In this document: in pieces, positions 45,376-61,559 of the stretch
Layout of the letters: the number at the start of each line of letters is the position of its first letter
Position numbering within the stretch: the stretch's first letter is position 1
Source of the DNA: Podocnemis expansa
Lineage: Eukaryota > Chordata > Testudines > Podocnemididae
Length of the DNA stretch: 64,000 bases
Reading direction: 5' to 3'
NCBI GenBank assembly: GCA_007922195.1
Contig: ML681995.1
Coordinates: 19,026,764-19,090,763 of the forward strand
Made by a program: the position numbers and the translations under genes
Notes under the pieces: model-generated
Told to the model about the DNA's origin: nothing
What the model saw: the letters and a program-made list of their open reading frames with translations, nothing else
Databases searched by the model: none

Positions 45376-45745
45376 TACTCACCTGAAGTGGAGCAGTCGG
45401 GGACACTGCTCAAAGAAGAAATGGAGGTTACTCACCTTGGTGCAGTAGCCAGAGTTCTTTGAGATGCATGTTCCCGACATGCTCCACTACCTTCCCTCCT
45501 CCCCTCTACTTCGGAGTCTTGTTTCCATCATCTAGTTTCCGTGGTAGACAGGGAACTGAGGGAAGGGGGGGGGGGGACAGTGAGTGCGCACACCTACCAG
45601 TGGCATGAAAAATCACGTTCCACGGTGGCGTGCGCCTCCTCTCTCCCCTGTGGGGACACTGCTAAAAGAATCTCCGGGCTAGGTGCGGGGTGTGTCACAC
45701 ACCTGAAGTGTAGCATGTTGGGAACACGCATCTCGAAGAACTCCG
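45376..45745 (-). repeat. Right inverted terminal repeat and internal complementary region, DIRS copy D
   Basis: The part 45377-45420 is the near-perfect inverse of the left terminus. The part from about 45530 to 45745 is the inverse of 39990-40200, including 'atgaaaaatcacgttccacg' opposite 'ggagcatgattttcacacca'. Confidence 0.8.
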
Positions 45746-45765
45746 GCTACTGCACCAGGAGATCC

Positions 45766-47017
45766 TGGAATACCTCCTACTCCTTGAGATGCAGGGCCTT
45801 TCTCTATCATCCCGTAGGGTTCATTTGGCCTCCCTATCAGCTTTTCACACACTTGTTGCAAAAATTCCCTGTTTTCTCTCATCCTATGGTATCTAGGTTT
45901 TTGAAGGTCATTGAAAGGCTGTATCCCCAGGTTCGCCCTCCTACACCTCAGTGGGATCTCAACTTGGTTCTGCGTAGTCTGACAAAGCCCCGTTTTGAAC
46001 CATTAGTGACATGCCTACTCCTAACATTTTCTTGGAAAGTCTCCTTTCATTAGCCATCATCTTGGCCTGACGGGTATCAGAGCTTAAGGCACTATCTTCA
46101 GAGCCACCTTTTATGGTATTCCACAAAGATAAGGTCCAGTTTAGGCTGCACCCGGCCTTCTTGCCCAAGGTGGTTTCCGATTTTCATATTAACTAGAACA
46201 TTTGCCTGCCCGTTTTCTTTCCTAAGCCGCATGCTAGCAATGAGCAGCAATGGTGGCACATGTTAGATGTCAGGAGGACTTCAGCATTCTATATTGATTG
46301 GACATAACCATTTTGAAGGTCATCACAGCTTTTTGTGGCAGTTGCAGACAGAATGAAGGGCCAGCCAGTGTCTTCCCAAAGAATCTCTGCATGAATCGCC
46401 CCCTGTATCAGGGCATGCTACATTGAAGCAAAAGTACCCTTGCGTAATGTGATACATGCCCACTCAACAAGAGCCTAGGCTTCCACAACTGCCTTCCTTG
46501 CCCAGGTTCTGCTTCAGTAAATTTGCAGGGCAGCTACATGGTCTTCAGTCCATACATTTACTTCGCATTATGCCATTGTTCAGCAGACCAGGGATGATGC
46601 AGTCGTCGGGAGGACAGTGCTGCAGTCAGTTAGACCTTAACAATGCCTACCATCCTGACTGAGGCTTGCAATTCACCTATAGTGGAATGCATGTGAGCAG
46701 CTGCTCGAAGGAGAAGAGGACAGTTACTTACTGGTAATGGCCGTTCTTCAAGATGTGCCGCTCACATCCATTCCACACCTGCCCTCCATCCCCACTTTTG
46801 GAGTTAGGGGAAAGAAGGGACTGGGGGGAATGTGGCCAGCAGCGGCTATTATACTAGGCTGTATAGGCGCCACTCTAGGGGGCTCCGCTGCTGGCACTAC
46901 GGAGGTAGGATAGGGCAAAAGCATTACGGTGACTGTGCACTAGGCATGCAATCACCTATAGTGGAATGGATGTGAGCAGCACATCTCGAAGAACGGCCGT
47001 TACTGATAAGTAACTGT
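45766..47017 (+). mobile_element. DIRS recombinase end and right terminus (copy E), 5'-truncated
   Basis: It starts directly after copy D inside the recombinase (Y-L-L-L-L-E-M-Q-G-L, then R-R-V-H-L-A). It continues through L-Y-P-Q-V-R-P-P-T-P-Q-W-D-L-N-L-V-L to a C-terminal block H-Y-A-I-V-Q-Q near 46565-46590. The right terminal region is 46690-47017, with two inverted 'ctcacatccattcca / tggaatggatgtgag' ends. It is closer to copy C than to copy D. Copy D or a deletion removed its left part. Confidence 0.75.
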
Positions 47018-48370
47018 CCTCTTCTTCCTCCACCTCATCACAACCCTTTAGGTACTTGAAAACTGTTATCATGTCCCCTCTAAGTCTCCTCTTTTCTAGA
47101 TTAAACAACCCCAGCTCTTTCAATCTTCCCTTGTAAGTCAAGCGTTGCAGACCTATAATTATTCGTGTTGCTCTTCTCTGGACTTTCTCCAATTTCTCCA
47201 GATCTTTCCTGAAATGAGGTGCCCAGAACTGGACACAGTACTCCAGTTGAGGCCTAATCAGAGCCAAATAAGAGTGGAAAAATTACTTCTCATGTCTTAT
47301 TTACAAAACTGCTGTTAATACATTCCCAGAATGATGTTTGCTTTTTTTTGCAAGTTTTACACTGTTGACTCGTATTTAGCTTGTCGTCTTCTATGACACA
47401 CAAATCCCTTTCCACAGTACTACTTCCTAGGCAGTCATTGCCTATTTTGTATGCATGCAATGGATTGCTCTTTCCTAAGTGGAGTACTTTACTCTTGTCT
47501 TTATTGAATTTCATTCTTTTTGCCTCAGACCATTTCATCAGTTTATCCAAATAATTTTGAATTGCAATCCTGTCCTCCAAGGCACTTGCAACCCCTCCTA
47601 GCTTGGTATTGTCAGCAAACTTCATAAGTGTACTCTCTTTGCCCTCATCTAAATCGTTGATGAAAATATTGAACAGAACCAGACCTAGAACTGATCCCTG
47701 GGGTGCCCTGCTTGTTATGCCCTTCCAGCATGACTGTGAACCATTGATAACTACTCTCTGGAAGTGGTTATCCAACCAGTTTTTCACCCGTCTTATAGTA
47801 GCTCCAACCAGGCTGTATTTCCCTAGTTTGTTAATGAGAAAGTGATGTGAGGCCATACCAAAAGTCTTATTAAAGTCTAGATAAACCAAATCTACCACTT
47901 TTCCTCTATCCACAAGGCTTGTTGCACCATTATTGAAAGCTATCAGGTTGGTTTGACACAATTAGTTCTTGACAAATCTCTGCTGACTACCTCTTAAAGC
48001 ATTATTCTCTTGTACATTTTTACTAATGGATTGTTTCATTATTTGTTCCATTATTTTCCTGGTACAGAGGTTAAGTTAACTGGTCTGTAATTCCCTGGGT
48101 TGTCCTTATTTCCCTTTTTAAAGATGGGCAGTATACTTGCTCTTTTCCAGTCCTCTGGGACCTCTCCAGTCTTTCATGATTTTTCAAAGCTAATAGTCAA
48201 TGGCTCAGATATCTCCCAAGTCAGCTCCTTGAGTATTGTAGGGTACATCTCATCAGGCCCTGGTGACTTGAAGGCATCTAACTTGTCTAGGCAATTTTTA
48301 ACTTGTTCTTTCTGTATTTTAGCTTCTGATCTTAACCCATTTTTACTGCCCTCCCCTATGTCAGGCAACC
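47018..48370 (-). mobile_element. CR1 LINE fragment, decayed
   Basis: Minus-strand frames encode reverse transcriptase pieces: V-Y-L-D-F-N-K-T-F and Q-G-S-V-L-G-L-V-L-F-N-I-F (47290-47961), with F-A-D-N-T-K-L-G-G in place of A-D-D. Then [14 protein letters not shown] and V-Q-R-R-A-T-R-I-I follow (46956-47267). The 3' untranslated tail is missing where DIRS copy E ends at 47017. The catalytic pair is D-N, so the enzyme is inactive. Confidence 0.85.
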
Positions 48371-49479
48371 AATCGCCAAAAGCAAAAAGGAAACAAACGG
48401 CATATATTTTAACGATACCCCCCACCCAAAGAAAAAAAGATTTAACATTCCATAATGTGTTGTTTAACCGTACTATATTATTATTAAAAATCAATATATT
48501 TAACTGTTGACCTTTTTAATTTGTCTTTTCGAGTGGGCTTTTGGGCTAGGGGCATCTCCTTAGAAGGTTCTGTGATATTAGTTTTCTCCTGGTTATAAGC
48601 CCATTACCCTTCCACTTAACATGCATGTTTTCAAATATTGTACTTAATGGTCTTGCCTCATGACAAGTACTGTGTAATCAGGACCTCTACTTGACCATTG
48701 TTTATACAATTTGTTCCTATCCAGTTGGTTTGTTTTAAATGTCAAAATATGAGAGGATTTTTATTTGACTATAAATCACAGGCAGCCAAAAAACTAATTG
48801 AAACAATGTGTTTGCAAGATGTATCTGTAATGAAAGTGCTGTTGTTTCAACAGAGAATTGTTTTTCAGTTATAGCTGGACCTGAACTAAAATCCTTGATT
48901 TGACTTCTCTGAACTTGGGGAAAGATGCCATCTAGGCACAAACTTTGCGGCTTAGCTCCATCACTATTTTAAAAGCATTATCATTAGCAGAGAATGTCAT
49001 ATAGAAAAGAGGCCTGTTCTGATGCATCAAATGAAGGATTTCTAAAAGAGTGGTAAGCCAAGCCATTAACAATCAATAACCATATATTCATTTTAAATAG
49101 ACATGTATATGGAAAAGAGGCACAATGGGAAAGTAATATCCTTTTGAGTGGAGTAGTTATGACTCTACTATACGTAGTATAGCAAAGTAAATTAGCATTG
49201 TCCTGGTTGTGTAATATTGGAAGGCCAATAGGTAAGACCTTAAAGATTCTTTCTATGAAGATTTGGTAGTGTAACAAAAGTGACACCGTTCTTTATACGT
49301 GGTGACTAGCCTATGCAGTCCTAAGATTGCGGTTGCAAACTGCATCTGTAAAAAGTCCAAGGTCTCTGAGATTTAAGAAAGGGACAAAGTAAATTAGGAA
49401 TCTTTTTTTTTTTTTTTTAGATGGACCATTTCTGTGTGAAACATTTGCTTGGTAACAAACAATTGAGTTGAACCAGTAT
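48371..49479. other. Intron sequence, nothing recognised
   Basis: AT-rich sequence with an 18-base T-run near 49403. No coding or repeat call could be supported. Confidence 0.45.
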
Positions 49480-50350
49480 CATCCCAAAACTAGTAGGTTT
49501 GAGCTAGGCTGGTGCTGCAATGCAGTGAAAGGCAAGACTGGCATTGTTTGTTCCATGGGTGAGTACTGTGTGCTTGTTTGGGGAAGAAGCTTGCACACAG
49601 ATCTCATCAACATCCAGCTAGATGTGGCTCTGAGATTGATAACTGACACTCTGAAGGTTACTCTGCTGCTTTGGCTTCTGGCCCTCATAAACATCCTTTC
49701 TCCAACCATTTACACTGATGGCTGTGTTGCATGAGTACAAAAAATTCTTGCTTAACATAAAGCCCTCACTTCAAGACAACCCTGTTCACCCACTTCATGC
49801 TTGCCTTACCTTCTGCCAACCATTCTGCATGGTTGGAGAAGCTCATCTGTCTTCCAGCTTCACCCCAGAAGACACCTGGTGGATAGAAATGGGCAGACTG
49901 AAGTAAACCACAGATACCTTTTAGATGATCCCACTATTGAACAACCTGGTTTCTTGCTCTTCTGAAGACCATGGATGACCATCAACTGTAGTAGGATGTT
50001 ACACGGAAGAAGTGTGCGCCTGGTGCACAAACAGAGAATCAAGTATTTGCCAGAATGCAAATACAGAGTCCTAAACAGTCTATGAATAAGTGCCTTATCT
50101 GGTCATTTCCAGGAAGTTTAGTATCCAGATCTGTGCTCTTTTCCTGCTATACTTGCAGTATTATTACATGTACTTTCTGGTATGTTTTGGCTTCCAGTTA
50201 ACATCGTGACCCAGTTCAACTCTTCTTGTCATAAAAATGAACCTCACAGTGAAGTGCCAGATTCCTGGCCACCCACCACTGATTCTGAGAAGCTATGTGG
50301 AGCAGGGTTAGTTGAAGCTAGGAGTAGATACTGGCACAATTAGGCTTGTG
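49480..50350 (+). mobile_element. LINE polymerase C-terminal remnant, clade uncertain
   Basis: Frame 49468-49734 contains V-W-G-R-S-L-H-T-D, I-Q-L-D-V-A-L-R-L-I-T-D and W-L-L-A-L-I-N-I-L. These match the conserved S-H-x-x-x-x-D-x-x-L-N-x-x-M-R-x-I-T block near the end of some LINE polymerases. Downstream sequence to about 50350 has further broken frames. It is not CR1-like in detail. Confidence 0.55.
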
Positions 50351-51100
50351 GAGTTTGAAAGATGTTGCTTCAAGATGGTGGGGTGTGATGCAACCCCTCC
50401 CACCACTGTAATATGATTTGTGTAACTTTCCTGTTCACCTTTGCAATGTAACTGTATGGTTTAATGCAAAATGTATCATACAAGGTCTTTTTCAAATGCT
50501 CATGCTGTACACTGCACTGTTGTTATGGTAGCCTGTTTCCTGTAGCATCATACATGTATACAGTTGTGAAACCTGTGCCTGTGGGTTTCACATGGCTCAG
50601 GTGGATGCAGACAAACAGAGCTGTCTCTCATAATGTACACAGAAGGGATGCTTCACAAAGGCTATGCCAACTGTGTGCTTTGTTCAGAGGGAGAAATAGT
50701 GACACTTGGAATTGTTGGAGTTTCTCTGGCAAAAAGCCTCTATCTTGAAACATCTCTAGCTATTAGCAACTGTATAAGGACTGGGCCCTGCCCATGGAGG
50801 GACAGAGACTGACTGGAAATCATTATAGCTGAATTTGAGTGAGCATAATTGTAGCAGTGATTTTAGCTAAGATTGCGAATTATCTTTTATTTGGTTGTGG
50901 TAAGTCCTTGACTGACTGACTGTATGTTGATTTGCCATATATTCACTTAAAATCACGTTTTAATCAATAAACTAGTGTTTATTTTATCTAAAGCTGTGTG
51001 GATTTTAGGGAGAGTATGACTGTATTGTGTGGATGCTTAATTTGGAGCAAAATCTGATTGCTTATCAGTTTCTTTGTTAAACTGACAGACTGGAGTACAT
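50351..51100. other. Intron sequence with an unnamed repeat
   Basis: The stretch from 50385 (gtgatgcaacccctcccacc) to about 51000 has the look of a repeat, but neither ends nor coding signs are clear. Confidence 0.3.
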
Positions 51101-51660
51101 GGGTCTGCACTGATGTGGGAAGGGTCCCAGTATTGCCACTGCTCCTCCAAACCTTTCTTGGACCCCCTGTCTTGACACTGATCCCCCAACCCTTCCCCGA
51201 TGCACCACCATCTTCCCCCGCTGCCCCAGGCTGACCCCCTCTCCCACGCCCTTTCCCCATTGGGCTGGCTTGCTTGTCCCCAACCTGGGCTGCCTTACCT
51301 GGCCGGCATGTAGAGGCTTGCACCTGGAGCCTGGTCTGACCATGCTCAGTCAGAGCAGGCTCAGGGCAGGAGATTTAAAATCTCCCAACCTGGGGGATGC
51401 TCCCTGCCTTGCCAGGACGGTGTTCCGGGGCTTACTGTTTATAGGGGCTCAGCGTCTGGTGGGCCCCTAAAAATAGAAAATGGAGCCAGAATGCTGCGTT
51501 CCATTGCCCATTATTTTTAAATGGTGGGCTCCAGAATGCAGTGTTATGGCTCCATTTTCTATTTTTAGGAGCCCCAGAATGCTGGGCCCCTAAAAATAGT
51601 GGGCCCCGGAATGCCGTTCCAGTGTGTTCAGCTTTCTTTAACCCCTGCTTAGATGTGCTT
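51101..51660. mobile_element. Non-autonomous GC-rich DNA element related to 1622-2571
   Basis: It shares with 1622-2571 the motif set cccctaaaaatag and ctatttttagg in both orientations, next to ggaatg or agaatgc steps and a terminal 'gttccagtgtg...taacccctg'. The internal copies at 51465-51478 and 51558-51569 are inverted. The borders are approximate. Confidence 0.5.
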
Positions 51661-52129
51661 AAAATTTTAGCAATTTGTATTTCTGACCAGTTACCCAACG
51701 CGGCAAAGACCCTCAAATTTTAAAGGCACTTTTGGTTTGCAGAGCTGCACCTCTTCAGACCTCTTCTAAATCATGGTAGGTATAGTTAAGTACTCTAAAG
51801 GTGTTTTGTCCTTTACGTTCCCTCTCTGAAATTCAGTGCAAAGCTCAGATCAGATGGACATTGTAGCCCTGGTGTGCTTTGGCTGGGATCAACTACATAT
51901 TTTTAAAAATCCCTAATGTTTTCTCCAAGCAGAAAATTAAAACCAAGGTTTCTCTTGACAGTGTTTGGATACCAAAGGAAGGGAGGGTATATAGTAGGAA
52001 CCAAAGAAAACTACTATGGCAGAATTTGTTTCCCTGCCTCTGTGTAATCCAGTAGTTGAGGGGGCTCTAGGAAGTTCAGGGAGGTGCTGAAAATCTTGTA
52101 TGACGGCTCTGCTGTGACTCGGGTATTCA

Positions 52130-52230
52130 GTAAAACAGACAAGGAATCATGTGGCGTTTAAAGAGTTAACGAATGTATTTATTGCATGAGCTTTCATGGG
52201 AGAAAATCCCACTTCACCAGACGCTTTGCC
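52130..52230 (+). repeat. Fold-back family half-unit
   Basis: 'acaaggaatcatgtggcgtt' through 'gagctttcatgggagaaaat' and 'cccacttcaccagacgcttt' form one arm of the family, more diverged than the copies at 21885 and 37909. Confidence 0.72.
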
Positions 52231-52483
52231 AAAGTTCAAATCTCGCATACATTTGCTCAAGCTGAGCCTGCTGATATGCAGTTCAATAAAATAAAACCAT
52301 CCCAGTATTGCTAGCCAAAGATGTTGTCTGTACATTTTAAGGTATTTGTATTCAGACTTCAATCTGAAGTTCAACTCCAGCATTTGGGTGGAGAGTATTT
52401 TACTGTGAGAAGAAACTTAGTACTTTCAGACTTGAATTATTTCTGAATCCTTTCTAAAGTACTCATGCCTGTTTGATTTTTAG

Positions 52484-52577
52484 ATCCTCCATTCCCAGAA
52501 ATAGAGTTTGTAACAGTACAAGGACCAGCACCAGCACTCAGTCTACGGAAAGCGGAAGATAGAAATGGACCTATCAG
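52484..52577 (+). CDS. SUSD1: SUSD1 linker exon
   Basis: Coding exon of 94 nt between acceptor gatttttag and a donor whose intron starts gtcttt. The first two bases complete a codon (phase 1 in), and the exon ends two bases into a codon (phase 2 out), which fits the start of the next exon exactly. It encodes D-P-P-F-P-E-I-E-F-V-T-V-Q-G-P and later L-R-K-A-E-D-R-N-G-P-I. This matches the segment between the last module and the juxtamembrane domain in SUSD1. The donor departs from the usual gtaagt at every base after gt. Confidence 0.9.
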
Positions 52578-57306
<4,729 letters not shown>

Positions 57307-57346
57307 GTGAGGAAACAGTCCTGTGCCGTTTTGGCACAAATTGAAG
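57307..57346 (+). CDS. SUSD1: SUSD1 short exon before the transmembrane exon
   Basis: Coding exon of 40 nt between acceptor ccccttttcag and donor gtaaggc. It is phase 0 in and one base over at the end. It encodes V-R-K-Q-S-C-A-V-L-A-Q-I-E. In SUSD1 a closely similar V-R-x-x-S-C-A-V-x-A-Q segment stands between the FN3-like domain and the transmembrane helix. The exon is too short to be found from open frames alone. It is supported by phase, by both splice sites and by the match. Confidence 0.88.
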
Positions 57347-57481
57347 GTAAGGCAATTTTTTACCTGATGAGAAAACAGAAGCTGTTGCTGCATTGCTTGG
57401 CTATATTTTGATATAAAAATGACCATTTATGTGGCTGTTGTTTAATTCACTGCTAGCAATGAAGTGTTGTAAAGGTAAAAT

Positions 57482-57880
57482 CCGGGTTTCTCATCGTATG
57501 GGTCAGGACCCAAAACTGGGTCTCCAGAATGTTTCAGATGGTTGTGTGACAGCTGCTATCCTGGGGCTGGTTGAGCTTGCCTCCCTGCTCTAAGCACTGT
57601 AAGCTCTGAGATCACACTGCACTCACACAAATTTGGGCCAATCAGGAGGGGCAGGGGCGGGCCAAGCCTGAGCAGTGCTGCAGCGCAGAGAATGCAGTGC
57701 CCAAATGGAGAATCAAGCTCAGCCAGCCCCCCATGGCATAGGTGCTGCCACTGTGGGTGCAGTTGGGTAGGACCAAAATCAGGTGACAACCTCCATCCTC
57801 AGACTATTTAGAGCCTCTCAGCAGGTCATAAATATTTTCAGATGGGTCCTGAGTCCAAAATAGCTGAGAACCACTGGGTT
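57482..57880. mobile_element. hAT-like miniature element
   Basis: The left 'gggtttctcatcgtatgggt' and right 'agctgagaaccactgggttg' ends are inverted in type, with 'gggtcaggaccc' and 'gggtcctgagtcc' just inside. No clear target duplication was seen. The interior is GC-rich and non-coding. Confidence 0.5.
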
Positions 57881-59861
57881 GGAAGACGGCACATTTGCTT
57901 TGTGCTATAACATTTATGTTTACAGGGGCAGATTTTCATAGGGACTCAACATGGCCTCCAAAATGGAGTCTTCAGTCTTTTCTACATCCTCACTTTCTTG
58001 CATCCTGTTTTGTACATATCAAGAGATAAGACTAAATGTCCTCTGTGCTAAAACTTGGCAGTGTAAACCTGAAAGTGTGCATTTAGAGGCTCTGTTTTGA
58101 AAGTCTGGCTCATGATGTCCTTCACTGTTATGTAGGTTTAGGGGGAAAAAAGTCTGTATTTTATGGGAGTCCACAGGGAATTAAATTGCATACCTTGCAA
58201 CACTGAAAGATATTATTCATGGTTTTCATCCGGTGTGAGTCTGAGCTGGTGTTCATGTAGTGTAAGACTGAAAATTAATAAGCAAGCACTATAAGTATGT
58301 CTCAGAAGTACCATTAAGTTAATTTAAAAGCTGAGCTAATGAAGACTGGTTAGAGCAGACATTTCTGGGTAGCTTTGTAATCCTTTTCAGAACAAAGATT
58401 ACTCTGAGGAGGTAAGGAGCCCTCAATTTATCTACACAGCAGAAAGTGTCCCCTTTACCCATCATCTTCCTTATCTCTTTTGGTGTGCAAATTTTAGTCA
58501 CTTTCACAAATGCAAAGGCACCAATAAGCAATAGGGCACTTTACTTATTTGAGGCTATGCTTCTGAGTTAGATGATTACAGAGCTGGGAAGTATAGCACA
58601 AGTATTCTGAAAGTATTCACGTCGGCCCTATTTCTGACCCTTTTAGAATTCACTTTGTGTGAATGTTCAAGAGATCAAGTTTTATTTCCACAAATAGGCT
58701 TGGTTAGTGAAGCTTTTATGCTTGAGCACCCTGCTTCCAGACAAGGATCTGAATGCAGTTGCATTAGAACAGCACACACTCAGTCCTTGTGATGGCCTGA
58801 CAAAAAAAACCTTAAATTTAAACTCAGTAATCTAGCCAATAAAACCTAAAGTGAGAGAAGAGTTTTTCTATTAACTGTTTCTTGAGCAAGATCTGTGTGC
58901 CCAGAGACAATAAAGTTTTACCTGTTTATACTTGGATAAAAAGCCCCTTATCCTGTTTGTCCGCCTCAGCCGGTAACCCCTCCCTGAGAAGGAAGCTCAG
59001 TACATTCTTTATGCATTTAGCTTGATTACTAGAGAGAGTTATGCTCCTCTAATCAAGGAATAGAAATGAGACTTTGTAACCAGTTAAAACTATTCAATGC
59101 CACTTTACTATTATCAAATACAGAAAACTATTCAAAATTTTAAAAAAGTAGGCAAACTTGAGTAATCTTGAAAACTCATGATCCACTCTCAGACATTCTG
59201 TGGAAAGACAGGCTGAATGCAATATGCAAAATATTCACTGTGATTCATATAATTAGCCTTGTACTAGATAATCTGAATGGCTCTCTATAGTTGACATTAA
59301 AAATCTTCTTGTGTAGTTTTGGCAATGCCTAAATAATGGACCTTCCATCTAGACAGAAATAAATAGGTAGGATAACCACTCAGAAAGCAGGAAATTATCC
59401 CATCTTCTGATTTAATCACTGTCAGGCATTTAGCTACCTCTGGTAGTAGTTCTTTCTGGATAGAACACAGATCTCTGGTGCTGCTCTGAGTGAAACATAA
59501 CTGAAATCTCTTGCTGCTGTTGCTTCTCTCTAGCAGCTGCCAGGGCCCCCCATAGGACTTAGGGAGCCTGCGGCAGATTTCACATTAGGGCCCTCCCCAC
59601 TGTTCCATACATACAACATACCACCTCTGTCCACCCCAGGTCTCCTCCTGTCTCAGCTCACTCTGGCTACCTTCCCGATTACCAGGCCCCTCTTGGTTTA
59701 CCCAGCCCCAGTGTTTCGCAGGACATATAGAGTCAAAAGCCAGGGCAGGGGGCCCCTCCTTTGTGGGTGCCTGGGGCAAGTTGCCCCTATGGCTCCCCCC
59801 TCTGGGTGGCTCTGCCATCTCCTATACTTCGGCTACTAATGTTCCACTGAAGTCCTTAGAC
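57881..59861. other. Intron or 3' region, nothing recognised
   Basis: AT-rich sequence until about 59540, then GC-richer. I searched this stretch by eye for a hydrophobic transmembrane exon and did not find one. Confidence 0.4.
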
Positions 59862-60957
59862 CAGGGGTGTCAAACTTCAATTTGGGGGGGGCCACACTGG
59901 AAGGCAGGACTCGTATTGCAGGCCGCATAGCCACACAGGTTCCCCAGCCCTTTCCCCCAGCACATTCAGAGTTGTGTGGGCTCCCCTTTCCCCTCCCCAA
60001 CCCAACAGGCTCTCTGACACCTTCTCTTTCCCCTGCCCTGTGGGCTCCCCTTCCCCACACAGGCTCCCAGACCCCACCCACCTTCCCTTCTCCTTCCCCT
60101 ACCTCCTGGTGGCAGGCAAGAAAATCAGTCTTAGTCACAGGCAGCCAAGCTGGGCTCCTGCCTCTAGGGCCATAACTAGGGTGGGATGAATGGGGCAAAG
60201 CTCCAGGTGTGGAATTTTAAACAGCGCTGCCAGATCCTACCTGGCCCCAAAGAGGAATGTGCCTTCGGCAAAGGCGTATTCCTGCTGGAGCCAGGCAGGG
60301 GCTGGGGGAGTTTCTCCTGCCTTGCCTCTAATGGTGTTGCCACACTCTCCAGTTGAGGAGGCGCACACATCCCCTGCTGCCAAGACAGATCGGGCCCTGG
60401 GACAGATTGGGACCCGGGGGAGTGCCCTTGGGGCTGCCTGTCCCCGGCACCAGAAGCCCTAGCTATGGCTTTGCCTGCCTCTCCCCCTCCAAGCCCACTC
60501 ATTGTCAGCCATTCAGAATGCTGGTCTTTGGTTGGCTCACTTCTGGCTGGCTTTTGATTGGCTTATTTCCACATGGGCCCCAGCCACTTTTTCCTTTTTT
60601 GTTTGTGATTCATTCAATATGCTGACAATCAAATTAGCATACTGACTGACAGTGAGCAATTGGAGGGGTGGGGACAGTGCAGTGGCTCTCCAGGAGCCCA
60701 GCTCAGGCTGTTGTGACTGAAAGTGATTGGTTGGTGGATCACAGCAGAGCTGAACTAGGATTGGCTGAAGTGCTTCCTTTGTTCCCCTGTCCTGTGACTC
60801 AGATCATGTGATTGAATGAGTCAGACACCTGCCTTGCTGTGCCAGGAGCCTGTCTGCAGTTCACTGCTGCAGACAGCCTAGGCAGTTGCTCCATGGGCTG
60901 GATCAGTGCCCTTGGTGGGCCTGATCTGGCCCATGGGCTGAGAGTTTCACACCCCTG
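59862..60957. mobile_element. Non-autonomous hAT-like element, about 1.1 kb
   Basis: The left end caggggtgtcaaact and right end agtttcacacccctg are inverted repeats, 14 of 15 bases matching. The flanks ccttagac (59854-59861) and ccttagat (60958-60965) are an 8-bp duplication with one mismatch. The interior is GC-rich and carries no transposase. Confidence 0.85.
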
Positions 60958-61559
60958 CCTTAGATGGAGTGAATGATGCTGGAATTCTTAGCAGCTGTGA
61001 TAGACAAAATTAGTGCCTTCTTGAACAGTAGTCAGCCAGTGAACATGAAAACAAGTAAGCAACAAATGTAAGAAGTGTATATTCTGCTCCTTCAGATGGC
61101 TGAATCCTTCAATTCCTGTTTTCTCCAGTTGATTTTAAAGCATGAACGAAGGAAATTATCCTTATAATGCTGTGTCTCAGGAGGCCGCCTTTCGCCACGC
61201 ACTAAAAGGGTAGGCTGGTAGCAATGTCTAAGGAGAGATGGTTACTGACATCACCTGCTGTTTACTGAATGCCTGTAGAAGGCATCTCTCTGTTCTGGGG
61301 AGACTCAGGCTACCTCCTCCAGCTAATTAATAACAGGACTGTTTCTTGGCTGCTGAATCTCAAGCAGCCAGTCTTGAAAGGACAAAAGCGAATAAAATGA
61401 ATACTTGTCTCTGGATTCCCTCATTCCTGGCCCAAGATGCAGCTCCAGTCCCAGCTCCTATGGACCAAAACCTTCAAGGACCACTAGTATATACGGTGAA
61501 TAGCTGTCCCTGTCACCAAGAGACTTTCACTTCAGAGGCTGGGCATGCCCTGCTCCTTG
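60958..61559. other. No recognised feature
   Basis: Mixed-composition sequence leading into the gag remnant. No terminal repeat of the next DIRS copy could be recognised here. Confidence 0.35.

Larger units (their letters stand above)
39977..45745 (+). mobile_element. DIRS-type retrotransposon (copy D), complete structure
   Basis: The left end begins 'ttcttctttgagcagtgtcc' and the right end finishes with its diverged inverse ('acacctgaagtgtagcatgt' ... 'ctcgaagaa'). A closer inverse (acacctgaagtggagc-like ... cactgctcaaagaagaa) lies inside at 45377-45420. This inner copy corresponds to the internal complementary region of DIRS elements. Between them lie gag, reverse transcriptase, RNase H and tyrosine recombinase in order. 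Frameshifts and a stop straight after the polymerase active site show it is inactive, but it is better preserved than copies A and C. Confidence 0.88.

Noticed and set aside
59836..60198. 120-codon glycine-rich minus frame
   Set aside because: It overlaps the left end of a hAT-like element and is compositional.
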